A DNA stretch of 5,900 nt from contig JAGAPM010000016.1 of assembly GCA_017623265.1 (NCBI GenBank), positions 1 to 5,900 of the forward strand, read 5' to 3'. Source of the DNA: Lentisphaeria bacterium (GTDB lineage: Bacteria > Verrucomicrobiota > Lentisphaeria > Victivallales > UBA1829). Numbering within the stretch: the first letter of the stretch is position 1; each line of letters begins with the position of its first letter. The notes below the pieces were generated by a model, which saw nothing but the letters and a program-made list of their open reading frames with translations, was not told the origin of the DNA and did no database searches. This document shows, piece after piece, positions 1-5,900 of this stretch. The position numbers and the translations under genes were made by a program.

Positions 1-45
1 AAGCCGTACACCACCGATTGGAAGTCGTTGCTGGAAGTTCGCTGA
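1..45 (+). CDS. Possible 3' end of a convergent gene (partial)
   Basis: Frame 1 reads 14 sense codons from the left edge (KPYTTDWKSLLEVR) and stops at TGA 43-45. The stop would lie 6 bases from the end of the minus-strand 516-residue gene, a typical tail-to-tail arrangement. Only 14 residues are visible, no family can be named, and an open frame this short is expected by chance fairly often. No hairpin terminator is visible in the 6-base gap, so any terminator would lie inside one of the coding ends. Confidence 0.3.
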   Translation, partial: KPYTTDWKSLLEVR

Positions 46-51
46 TCCCGT

Positions 52-1602
52 TTACTTTACGGTCAGGATCCAGCCTTCACCGGGAACTGCATGGAGTATC
101 TTCCAGCCGTTCTGCAGCATGACGTTCAGCGCATCCTGATCCGGTTCCATGATCACGGCGTAAGCTGTTCCATAAAAACTGAAAAGCCGTTGCGCACTGA
201 TCCGATCCGCCTCAAATGCCACCTTTCCGTTTCGTTTTACCAACGAAAATTCCGGATGGGCGGCACGGATGAGCAATGCCATTTTCTGTTCATCCTTTTT
301 CGTTGCAAACACCGGATCGGTTCCCCATTGCCAACGCAGATGTGGCGCAACTGCATAGAGTTGCGGAAAATCTGACTTGTTTCCGTTCAGGATCGGTGTC
401 CCTTCCGGCAGATTTTTTGTGAGATATTCCCCGATTTTTACCGGTACAGTGATGGTTGAGACCGTTTTAACATACAACATAGCGGTCAGCACTGTCAGAA
501 ACAGGGCGATTGCAAAAAATCCCCATGCGATCTTTTTCCATTGAGCTTTGTAAGGCGATAGGTCCCCGCGTAAAAATGTATCGCCCAACGAAAGAAACGC
601 CAGAACCGTAACCGGTGCGGCAAAGAGCAGGGCGGATTTCAGCCAGAAAAATGCCAATGCAAAGAAGCTGGCGGTGATCACTGCCGCCGTTACTGCCGGG
701 TGAACCGCTCCGTGACCTCGATATTCCTGCAGACGGATCCGCAGTATCAGAGTCGCAAACATGAGCAGCAGGATCGGCAGGGCAAAAAGAGCCTCTTTGC
801 CGGAAGGGGAGAGCAGAGCGGGATCCGTCAGAAATGGATTGTATGAAACGGAAAGCGCATCCACGATCCGGTCCCAATTATACAACTTCCACATTATGAG
901 TGTGTTGACAGGATGCGGATGGATCAGCAGACCCGCAAACATGGCGCATGATCCGGTCACAAACGGCAGCAGCGGTGCAAAAAGTTTGCCCTTACGGAGT
1001 TGGAGCAGACCGGTCAGCAACGGCGGGATCAGAACGATTTGAGGACAGGGAAAACTCCACGCTGAGAGAAATGCCAGTACTGAAAGCCACAGGAGCCGCT
1101 GTTTTTCGGACATCTCCCGTCCCATGATCCCGAGGGAGAGCAGCAACGCAGAAACAGCAAAGATGTCCGGTGTGAGCGCTGCCAGACTGTCAAACAGGGG
1201 CAGGGCGGCAAAGAGAAACAACAGCGATCCCGAAAAGAAGGAACGCATCCGCAGGTGGAGCGATTTTGCTGCAAATAATGCACAGCTGAAGTAGATCATC
1301 AGCAACAGAAAGAGCTGTCCGACGATCGGCAACCATTGAGTCAGATAAAGCAAAATATGGAAAAGCAGACTTGGATCGGAAAAACTTTTTTGCAGAAATT
1401 CCAACTGAACCGATGGCAGTTCACCGGAAAAGATCACACGGAATCCCTGTTCCGCAAAGGTTGTATGAAACAGGGTTTCAGCGTGCGTGATTTTTCCGCT
1501 GCACGCATAGAGAATTCCGGTTATGAGCAACGGGAGTGCAACCGCACCGAGGGCAAAAAGAGTCCGTGCCCGTTTCTTGCTGTCGCCACCCGGAATACTC
1601 AT
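52..1602 (-). CDS. Polytopic membrane protein, GT-C glycosyltransferase-like (516 aa)
   Basis: Integral membrane protein with about 9-11 hydrophobic segments: roughly residues 14-34, 79-112 (one or two), 122-142, 145-160, 170-200 (one or two), 208-228, 271-289, 302-322, 324-344 and 357-378. A soluble C-terminal domain (about 380-516) follows, probably extracytoplasmic. TM1, then a polar loop with acidic residues and SDPSLLFHI (75-83), many helices and a C-terminal soluble domain is the layout of GT-C (PMT/ArnT-like) lipid-linked glycosyltransferases. The C-domain stretch 411-432 (DFPQLY, then RWQWGTDPVF) resembles a motif I associate with such bacterial proteins. The assignment is inference; an unclassified membrane protein is equally safe. 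The start ATG (1602-1600) overlaps the upstream stop as ATGA. The Shine-Dalgarno signal is weak (AGG at 1610-1608), suggesting translational coupling. It is the last minus-strand gene and ends at TAA 54-52. A sugar transferase has no obvious functional link to Rnf. Confidence 0.75.
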   Translation of the reverse strand: MSIPGGDSKKRARTLFALGAVALPLLITGILYACSGKITHAETLFHTTFAEQGFRVIFSGELPSVQLEFLQKSFSDPSLLFHILLYLTQWLPIVGQLFLLLMIYFSCALFAAKSLHLRMRSFFSGSLLFLFAALPLFDSLAALTPDIFAVSALLLSLGIMGREMSEKQRLLWLSVLAFLSAWSFPCPQIVLIPPLLTGLLQLRKGKLFAPLLPFVTGSCAMFAGLLIHPHPVNTLIMWKLYNWDRIVDALSVSYNPFLTDPALLSPSGKEALFALPILLLMFATLILRIRLQEYRGHGAVHPAVTAAVITASFFALAFFWLKSALLFAAPVTVLAFLSLGDTFLRGDLSPYKAQWKKIAWGFFAIALFLTVLTAMLYVKTVSTITVPVKIGEYLTKNLPEGTPILNGNKSDFPQLYAVAPHLRWQWGTDPVFATKKDEQKMALLIRAAHPEFSLVKRNGKVAFEADRISAQRLFSFYGTAYAVIMEPDQDALNVMLQNGWKILHAVPGEGWILTVK

Positions 1603-1922
1603 CCCTGCCTGACCGCTTCCAGTAGTTTGATGGTGTTTTCATCCAGACCGGATGCCGTGGAGATCACTGCATCCAGAATCCGGTGAAGGACATCCTGCGG
1701 CACATCACCCAATTCTTCAAATGCGCCGCTTTTGCGGATGGCAATAATGTCATCGATGGAGATCAAAGCAGGGTGTGCGCAATCGAATGTTTCATCGGTT
1801 CCCGGAATCGCCATGGATTGCAGGCTCATAGGATTGTGATGGATCAGCAGCAGCCGCTTTCCGGTCGCCAGTTCCCGGTACACCGTTCCCTGACGGATTT
1901 GAAGTCCGTTATCCATTTTCAT
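1599..1922 (-). CDS. Hypothetical soluble protein (107 aa) coupled to rnfE
   Basis: I do not recognise a family. The protein has no transmembrane segment or signal peptide, so it is probably cytoplasmic. Residues 8-40 look beta-rich (GTVYREL at 12-18, LLLIHH at 24-29), the middle has one Cys (C48), and the C-terminal third (75-106) looks helical. Its start overlaps the rnfE stop as ATGA (1922-1919), and its own stop overlaps the next start as ATGA (1602-1599), so it sits tightly inside the operon and is very likely translated. The start is ambiguous: GGTGA (1927-1923) abuts the first ATG but lies 6 nt before a second in-frame ATG at codon 3 (1916-1914), which would give 105 residues. It occupies the place where rnfA sits in BCDGEA-ordered operons, but it is not RnfA: it is half the size and has no membrane helices. 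Confidence 0.75.
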   Translation of the reverse strand: MKMDNGLQIRQGTVYRELATGKRLLLIHHNPMSLQSMAIPGTDETFDCAHPALISIDDIIAIRKSGAFEELGDVPQDVLHRILDAVISTASGLDENTIKLLEAVRQG

Positions 1923-2590
1923 TCACCGAATTTGCAGATGGAGCAATGGCGGCAGTCCAGTTCCTGCGGTGTATCGTAACGCAGACCAGCTTTCTTTGCC
2001 TTCCGGATGTTCAGGTAGTTCATACCGGCAAGGATGAAGCCCAGCATAATGAATCCGCCCGGCGCCTGCCCCATGACCGCAAAACCGGAATCCCAGCACT
2101 GCATATTTACATTGAACAGAGTTCCCGCAGAAAGAAATTCACGGATCGCCCCCAGCAGTACCAGCGCCAGTGTGAAACCGATCCCCATGCTGATCCCGTC
2201 TGCTGCGGAAAGAATGATCCCGTTTTTCGAAGCGAAGGCTTCTGCACGGCCGAGAACAATACAGTTCACCACGATCAGCGGGAGAAAGATCCCCAGTGCA
2301 TTGTAGATCGCTGCCGGGGCGAACGCCTGCATCAGCATGTCAACGATCGTCACAAACGTGGCAATGATCACGATATAAACCGGAATACGGATCTTATTCG
2401 GCACAATACTGCGTACCATGGAGACGACCATATTGCTGCAGATCAGCACGAATGTGGTGGCAATACCCATGGCAAGCGCATTGGAGGCGTTGGAGGTGGT
2501 GGCAAGCGTGGGACACATGCCGAGTGCAAGGACCAGAACCGGGTTTTCCTGCCAGATCCCTTTCTTCAGAGTAGAACCGAGAGCAGACAT
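1919..2590 (-). CDS. rnfE: Rnf complex membrane subunit RnfE
   Basis: Six-helix membrane subunit of the ferredoxin:NAD+ oxidoreductase (Rnf), homologous to NqrD. The 223 residues are close to the family norm. Family hallmarks are GIWQENPVLVLALGMCPTLA (11-30), KIRIPVYIVIIATFVTIVD (66-84), LPLIVVNCIVLGRAEAFASK (103-122) and LLGAIREFL (145-153). C26 and C110 match the membrane cysteines that, in Na+-NQR structures, bind an intramembrane Fe-S centre together with the paired subunit (NqrE; RnfA in Rnf). The start is ATG 2590-2588, which matches the usual RnfE N-terminus and has the strong AAGGAGG (2604-2598) 7 nt upstream. It shares its A with the rnfG stop (TAATG). An in-frame ATG at 2641 would add 17 residues buried in rnfG and is rejected. 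The C-terminus is odd: residues 213-219 read CRHCSIC, a C-x2-C-x2-C tail after the last helix that I do not know as a family feature. Confidence 0.96.
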   Translation of the reverse strand: MSALGSTLKKGIWQENPVLVLALGMCPTLATTSNASNALAMGIATTFVLICSNMVVSMVRSIVPNKIRIPVYIVIIATFVTIVDMLMQAFAPAAIYNALGIFLPLIVVNCIVLGRAEAFASKNGIILSAADGISMGIGFTLALVLLGAIREFLSAGTLFNVNMQCWDSGFAVMGQAPGGFIMLGFILAGMNYLNIRKAKKAGLRYDTPQELDCRHCSICKFGE

Positions 2591-3234
2591 TATTTTGCCT
2601 CCTTCTTCAGATAGTTTTTCAGTGCAGTTGCCGCATTCCACGCAAGGTCATTGGCGGCGTTGGATGAGATCGTGGCACCGGAAACAAAATGGATGCCGTC
2701 TTCTTTGGTCCATTTCAGATCCCCTTCCGCCTTCTTCCCCTTGAAGGAATCCAGCGTGGCGTTGCCCGGGAGAGACGGATCTTCCGGCGTGCCTTTGATT
2801 ACATCCGTGATCGTTTTGACGCGGACCCGGTCCGGGATCCTGGTTCCGATGCCCGGTGTTTCATTGTGTTTTGTGACGATAAACGTACGGATGGTCTGGT
2901 CCGCATTGAAGCTGATCAACCCTTCCACATCACCGCCGTAACCGGTTCCGGTTTTACCCTCGATCACGAAAGCGACCGGGAGAGCGTTCTGCCTGGCAAT
3001 GTACAGCTTGAAACCGTTGTCCAGTTCCACCACATCTTTGGTCAGATCATTGTTATATGCAATGCCGTCAAGGACCAGTTTCAGACCTTCCAGCGTTTTG
3101 ACGGTTTTTGCGGCTGCGATCGGTTCATCTGTCAACAGCTTTGCCGTCGCCATCAATGCCGTGGCAATGGCGCAGACCAGAAAGAGAAATACCGCCAGAT
3201 AAATGATACCGGATTTTTTTGTGAGATCGCTCAT
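2590..3234 (-). CDS. rnfG: Rnf complex FMN-binding subunit RnfG
   Basis: RnfG (NqrC homologue) is anchored by one N-terminal helix (about residues 9-30), with the rest a periplasmic or extracytoplasmic FMN-binding domain. The domain shows GTGYGGDVEGLISF (96-109), HNETPGIGTRI (123-133) and the flavinylation motif SGATIS (185-190). T188 is the predicted Thr that carries FMN through a phosphoester bond, attached by the ApbE transferase in known systems. No apbE is in this window. Length (214 aa) is normal. The start ATG shares its A with the rnfD stop (TAATG), with GAGGTG (3245-3240) 5 nt upstream. All expected motifs are intact, so it should be functional. Confidence 0.96.
   Translation of the reverse strand: MSDLTKKSGIIYLAVFLFLVCAIATALMATAKLLTDEPIAAAKTVKTLEGLKLVLDGIAYNNDLTKDVVELDNGFKLYIARQNALPVAFVIEGKTGTGYGGDVEGLISFNADQTIRTFIVTKHNETPGIGTRIPDRVRVKTITDVIKGTPEDPSLPGNATLDSFKGKKAEGDLKWTKEDGIHFVSGATISSNAANDLAWNAATALKNYLKKEAK
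2598..2604 (-). promoter_or_regulatory. Ribosome binding site deciding the rnfE start
   Basis: AAGGAGG on the minus strand, 7 nt before ATG 2590-2588, lies within the last codons of rnfG. It is the best Shine-Dalgarno match in the window and fixes the rnfE start over the in-frame upstream ATG at 2641. Confidence 0.85.
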
Positions 3235-4316
3235 TATTTCACCTCATTTCTGCGCATCTGAAGCGCGGAAGCACTTGCCGGAGACCAACCGAAAGGACGC
3301 TTGTAGCAGATCCGGTCGATCAAAGGAACCAATGCGTTCATGATCACAATGGCAAAACTGACACCATCCGGGTATGCCCCCCAGATACGGATCACACAGG
3401 TGATCAGCCCGATCATTGCACCGTAAATCAGCGCTCCGCGGTGAGTGATGGGGCTTGTGACCATGTCTGTTGCCATAAAGAATGCCCCCAGCATCAGACC
3501 GCCGGAGCAGACATGGAACAGTGCCCCCGGAGTCAGAGTCGGATCCACGGTGTTGACCAGCCAGGTGAAGAGCATGGTTGTACCGATGATGGCAAAGGGG
3601 ATCTGCCATTTGATCAGACGGAACACGATCAGACCGATACCGCCCAGCAGGATCGCAAGGGCAGAAGTTTCGCCAAGAGAACCGCCAATGTTTCCAATGA
3701 AAGATTGCATCAGGGCGTCTGTGGATTCCAGTTTTTCAAAGGTCGTTAACGAAATTTCTGTTCCGGATGCCATCTGTGCGGTTCCCAGCGGAGTCGCTCC
3801 GGTGGTGAAATCACTTGTTGCTGCGAAGCCCTGCATGGGAGTGACCCAGGTCGTCATGGGGCCGGCAAAACCGATCAGCAGCGCCACGCGGGCAACAGCT
3901 GCCGGGTTGAACGGGTTCTGCCCCAGACCGCCGAAAATCTGTTTTGCAATGATGATCGCAACAAAAGACCCCACCAGACAGATCCACCAGGGAACGGTGG
4001 CGGGCAGGTTCATCGCCAGAATCACACCGGTCAGAACCGCACTCAAATATTTGACGGTTTGCGGCTGTTTCATCAAAAAATTACACAAATACTCAAAGAC
4101 AGCACAAAATGCAGTACAGTACAGCAGGACCAGTACGGCATTCAAGCCGAACATGCAAATTGAGGCAACGATCGCCGGAATCAGGCAGATCAGCACTTTC
4201 AGCATGATCGTGGTGATACTTTCCCCCTGATGAACATGGGGGGAGGAACTGAGAAGCAGACTCCCCGCCGGCGGCAGGACCACTTCTTCCATCGGTTTCA
4301 TATTTTCTTCACTCAT
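3234..4316 (-). CDS. rnfD: Rnf complex membrane FMN subunit RnfD
   Basis: RnfD (NqrB homologue) is a polytopic membrane subunit with covalently bound FMN, placed in the ion-translocating core. Its 360 residues include a cytoplasmic N-terminus with SSSPHVH (23-29), hydrophobic helices from about residue 37 onward, MNLPATVPWW (102-111) and GGLGQNPFNPAAVARV (129-144). TTGATPLG (171-178) follows, and T175 is the predicted FMN-attachment Thr. The C-terminal half has ATDMVTSP (282-289) and GAYPDGVSFAIVIMN (313-327), both typical of the NqrB/RnfD family. The start ATG 4316-4314 has GGAG (4328-4325) at an 8-nt spacing and lies 15 nt after the rnfC stop, the largest gap among the operon junctions. Its stop overlaps the rnfG start. 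No odd features. Confidence 0.97.
   Translation of the reverse strand: MSEENMKPMEEVVLPPAGSLLLSSSPHVHQGESITTIMLKVLICLIPAIVASICMFGLNAVLVLLYCTAFCAVFEYLCNFLMKQPQTVKYLSAVLTGVILAMNLPATVPWWICLVGSFVAIIIAKQIFGGLGQNPFNPAAVARVALLIGFAGPMTTWVTPMQGFAATSDFTTGATPLGTAQMASGTEISLTTFEKLESTDALMQSFIGNIGGSLGETSALAILLGGIGLIVFRLIKWQIPFAIIGTTMLFTWLVNTVDPTLTPGALFHVCSGGLMLGAFFMATDMVTSPITHRGALIYGAMIGLITCVIRIWGAYPDGVSFAIVIMNALVPLIDRICYKRPFGWSPASASALQMRRNEVK
3240..3245 (-). promoter_or_regulatory. Ribosome binding site of rnfG
   Basis: GAGGTG on the minus strand, 5 nt before ATG 3234-3232, is inside the 3' end of rnfD. Together with the TAATG overlap it supports coupled translation of rnfD and rnfG. Confidence 0.75.
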
Positions 4317-4324
4317 GGATTCTT

Positions 4325-4328
4325 CTCC
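4325..4328 (-). promoter_or_regulatory. Ribosome binding site of rnfD
   Basis: GGAG on the minus strand lies in the 15-nt rnfC-rnfD gap, 8 nt before ATG 4316-4314. The gap is too short for a separate promoter or terminator. Confidence 0.75.
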
Positions 4329-4331
4329 GTA

Positions 4332-5666
4332 TTATTTCTTCCCCGCACGGCGCAGGGCATTGATCTCGGCTTTCGCACGGCGGAAATGCTGGATCAGCGG
4401 GCGGTTCGCCGGGCAGACATAGGAACATGCACCGCATTCCACACAATCCATGACAAATGCCTGTTCTGCCTGATCATACTTTTCACTTTCCACCAGAACA
4501 CTGATCGGACCCGGCAGCAGACGCATGGGGCACGCATCCACACATCTGCCGCAGCGGATGCAGGGATTGGAAGTGTACTGCCCGGTCTCTTCCGCCTGAA
4601 GCAGGAGAATGCCGGATGAATTTTTGGCAACGGAACCATCCAGCGTTGCCTGGGCAAATCCCATCATCGGGCCGCCGAGGATCAGTTTCGCCGCCGGAGC
4701 CACAATGCCGCCTGCCAGTTTCAATGCTTCGGCAACCGGTGTGCCGATCCGGAGTTGCCAGGTACAGGGATCCTTTACCGGACTGCCGGTGATCGTTGTC
4801 ATGCGTTCGATGAGGGGATGGCCTTCCACCACTGCTGCACGGATCGCTGCACAGGTCCCAACGTTCTGGACTACGCAACCAACATCCATGGGCAGACCGC
4901 CTGCGACAACATGCCGTCCGGTGATTGCCATGATCAACTGTTTTTCTGCGCCCTGCGGATAGCGGACGCGCAGGGGAACGATCTTGATCCCATACTTTCC
5001 GGCCCTCTCTTTCATGGCGTCGATGGCGTTCTGTTTGTTCTCCTCGATCCCCACAAAGACACGGTCGACTTTCAGGATCTTTGCCGCGATCGCAGCCCCT
5101 TCCAGTACGCAGTTGGGGTGTTCCAACATCAGTCTGTGGTCAGCGGTGAGATAAGGTTCGCACTCTGCACCGTTCAGGATCAGGGTGTCGATCACCTTTT
5201 CCGGCGGCGGGGAAAGTTTGACGTGGGAGGGGAATGCCGCACCGCCCATGCCGATGATCCCGGCATCACAGATCCGTTTCTTCAGGATCTCACGGTCTGT
5301 ATTCTTCCAATCCGGGATCGGTTCCAGTGCGCTGCCCCATTCATCCTGTCCGTCCGAAATAATTTCGATGGCGGGGATCATGGTGCCGACTGCACCCGGG
5401 ATCAGGACAGTTTCTCCGACAGTCCCGCTGGTGGGGGAATGCAACGGAACGGAAACAAAGCCGTCCGCATCTGCGATCAGCTGACCTTTTTTGACCAGAT
5501 CACCTTTGTTTACAATCACTTTCGGCGGTTTACCGATATTCTGCGGAACAGGAACTACATATTTTTCAAGCAGGGGGGCTACACGGATCGGCTTTTCGCA
5601 GGAAAGCGCTTTGCCGTCATCCGGATGCACGCCGCCAATAAATTTACGCGGATTATCACTGTACAT
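4332..5666 (-). CDS. rnfC: Rnf complex NADH-interacting subunit RnfC
   Basis: RnfC is the peripheral cytoplasmic subunit that exchanges electrons with NAD(H) and passes them through FMN and Fe-S clusters. In 444 residues it shows the N-terminal GGVHPDDGKALS (11-22), a biotinyl/lipoyl-like segment (about 50-95), and the Nqo1/51-kDa-type nucleotide and flavin fold with GMGGAAFP (139-146), NGAECEPYLTADHRLM (165-180) and RYPQGAEKQLI (235-245). GGPMMG (331-336) lies in the SLBB-like region. Two complete [4Fe-4S] motifs follow: C369/C372/C375/C379-Pro and C408/C411/C414/C418-Pro. It lacks the long Ala/Lys-rich C-terminal extension of enterobacterial RsxC and resembles the shorter forms of anaerobes. 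The start ATG 5666-5664 lies 6 nt after the rnfB stop; AAGGAG (5684-5679) precedes it at a rather long 12-nt spacing. Confidence 0.97.
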   Translation of the reverse strand: MYSDNPRKFIGGVHPDDGKALSCEKPIRVAPLLEKYVVPVPQNIGKPPKVIVNKGDLVKKGQLIADADGFVSVPLHSPTSGTVGETVLIPGAVGTMIPAIEIISDGQDEWGSALEPIPDWKNTDREILKKRICDAGIIGMGGAAFPSHVKLSPPPEKVIDTLILNGAECEPYLTADHRLMLEHPNCVLEGAAIAAKILKVDRVFVGIEENKQNAIDAMKERAGKYGIKIVPLRVRYPQGAEKQLIMAITGRHVVAGGLPMDVGCVVQNVGTCAAIRAAVVEGHPLIERMTTITGSPVKDPCTWQLRIGTPVAEALKLAGGIVAPAAKLILGGPMMGFAQATLDGSVAKNSSGILLLQAEETGQYTSNPCIRCGRCVDACPMRLLPGPISVLVESEKYDQAEQAFVMDCVECGACSYVCPANRPLIQHFRRAKAEINALRRAGKK

Positions 5667-5672
5667 AATGAA

Positions 5673-5900
5673 TCACTTCTCCTTTCCGTCGGCTGCTGCT
5701 TTCGGAACAAGGCAGCGATGGGATTCTTCTGTCTGGAGGGCGCCGGTGGGACATTTCACCCCTTCCACAAAGGAGGGATCCGGCGGGTTGGAATAGATCA
5801 CACGGATCAGTTGATCCTGCACATTCATGCTGTCCGGAGCAGCTTTCACGCACTTCCGGCAGGTCAGGCAGGTCACCGAGCAATATTTTCTCTTCTGCTG
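5673..5900 (-). CDS. rnfB: Rnf complex ferredoxin-type subunit RnfB, C-terminal 75 residues (partial)
   Basis: This frame is open from the right edge to TGA 5675-5673, directly before rnfC, where RnfB is expected. RnfB is the membrane-anchored Fe-S subunit that takes electrons from ferredoxin. The visible part is a ferredoxin-like end: residues 7-21 of the fragment read YC-less as C7, C11, C14, C17, then A20-A21-P22, and later C50-P51-T-G-A-L. The spacing C-x3-C-x2-C-x2-C-x3-[C]-P matches RnfB, but the last Cys is Ala. The three cysteines expected before CPTG are absent, replaced by SNPPDPSFVEGVK (37-49). So C11, C14, C17 and C50 could hold one [4Fe-4S] cluster, while the second cluster site is gone. 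This resembles single-cluster ferredoxins. C7 and a late C63 are extra. The N-terminal anchor and other domains lie beyond the window, so another ferredoxin-like protein is possible, though position makes RnfB likely. Confidence 0.82.
   Translation of the reverse strand, partial: QQKRKYCSVTCLTCRKCVKAAPDSMNVQDQLIRVIYSNPPDPSFVEGVKCPTGALQTEESHRCLVPKAAADGKEK
5679..5684 (-). promoter_or_regulatory. Ribosome binding site of rnfC
   Basis: AAGGAG on the minus strand lies in the last codons of rnfB, 12 nt before ATG 5666-5664. The match is strong but the spacing is longer than the usual 5-9 nt, and no better in-frame ATG, GTG or TTG is closer. Confidence 0.6.

Noticed and set aside
1..60. Rho-independent terminator at the end of the operon
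   Set aside because: No GC-rich hairpin followed by a T-run was found on either strand downstream of the 516-residue gene within the window.
467..877. Minus-strand 136-codon frame within the 516-residue gene
   Set aside because: It is an alternative frame inside a continuous membrane-protein gene; the hydrophobic helices and C-domain are in the main frame, so there is no sign of a frameshift.
1946..2614. Plus-strand open frame of 222 codons opposite rnfE
   Set aside because: It lies wholly antisense to a clearly identified rnfE. Its product is rich in His, Arg, Asp and Gln without domain structure, as expected for a shadow of a membrane-protein gene.
2591..2641. N-terminal extension of RnfE from an upstream ATG
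   Set aside because: The extension would lie inside rnfG. RnfE proteins begin near MSAL, and the strong AAGGAGG points to the ATG at 2590.
2689..3261. Plus-strand open frame of 190 codons opposite rnfG
   Set aside because: It is antisense to rnfG with all FMN-domain motifs present on the minus strand; the product looks random.
3445..4230. Plus-strand open frame of 261 codons opposite rnfD
   Set aside because: It is antisense to rnfD, whose family motifs are intact over the whole stretch. The product has no recognisable family or ribosome site and is a shadow of codon bias.
1..5900. tRNA, rRNA, CRISPR array, insertion sequence or riboswitch
   Set aside because: Coding sequence fills almost the whole window and no repeat arrays, inverted-repeat ends, transposase motifs or non-coding gaps long enough for these were seen.

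Overview
The window carries most of an Rnf-type electron transport operon on the minus strand. Reading 5'->3' on that strand (right to left), the genes are the 3' end of rnfB, then rnfC, rnfD, rnfG and rnfE, a 107-residue soluble protein of unknown function, and a 516-residue polytopic membrane protein. Genes are 15 nt apart at most, and the last four junctions are stop/start overlaps (TAATG or ATGA), so this looks like one transcription unit. No internal promoter or terminator is visible. No stretch above 60 nt lacks a gene. At the far left, 14 in-frame codons on the plus strand may be the end of a convergent gene.

Rnf is a membrane complex coupling electron transfer between reduced ferredoxin and NAD+ to Na+ or H+ translocation. 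RnfC has its NADH/flavin domain and two intact [4Fe-4S] motifs. RnfD and RnfG each keep the Thr of the covalent-FMN motif (T175 and T188). RnfE keeps the two membrane cysteines that, in the homologous Na+-NQR, bind an Fe-S centre shared with the partner subunit. That partner, RnfA, is not in the window. The order B-C-D-G-E fits either an ABCDGE layout (rnfA beyond the right edge) or a BCDGEA layout in which rnfA has been replaced by the 107-residue gene.

The most notable points are: (1) the visible C-terminal ferredoxin domain of RnfB has lost all four predicted ligands of one cluster while keeping all four of the other; (2) RnfE has a C-terminal C-x2-C-x2-C tail; (3) an unrecognised small gene and a GT-C-like membrane protein are translationally coupled to the end of the rnf genes; (4) GATC is about fourfold over-represented.

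The organism is a bacterium of moderate GC content with Shine-Dalgarno-led genes. Rnf suggests an anaerobic or facultative lifestyle. I cannot name the phylum from sequence alone; a PVC-group or Bacteroidetes-like anaerobe would fit, but this is a guess. Nothing here amounts to a wholly new system. The window is mainly a recognisable Rnf operon with unusual edges.
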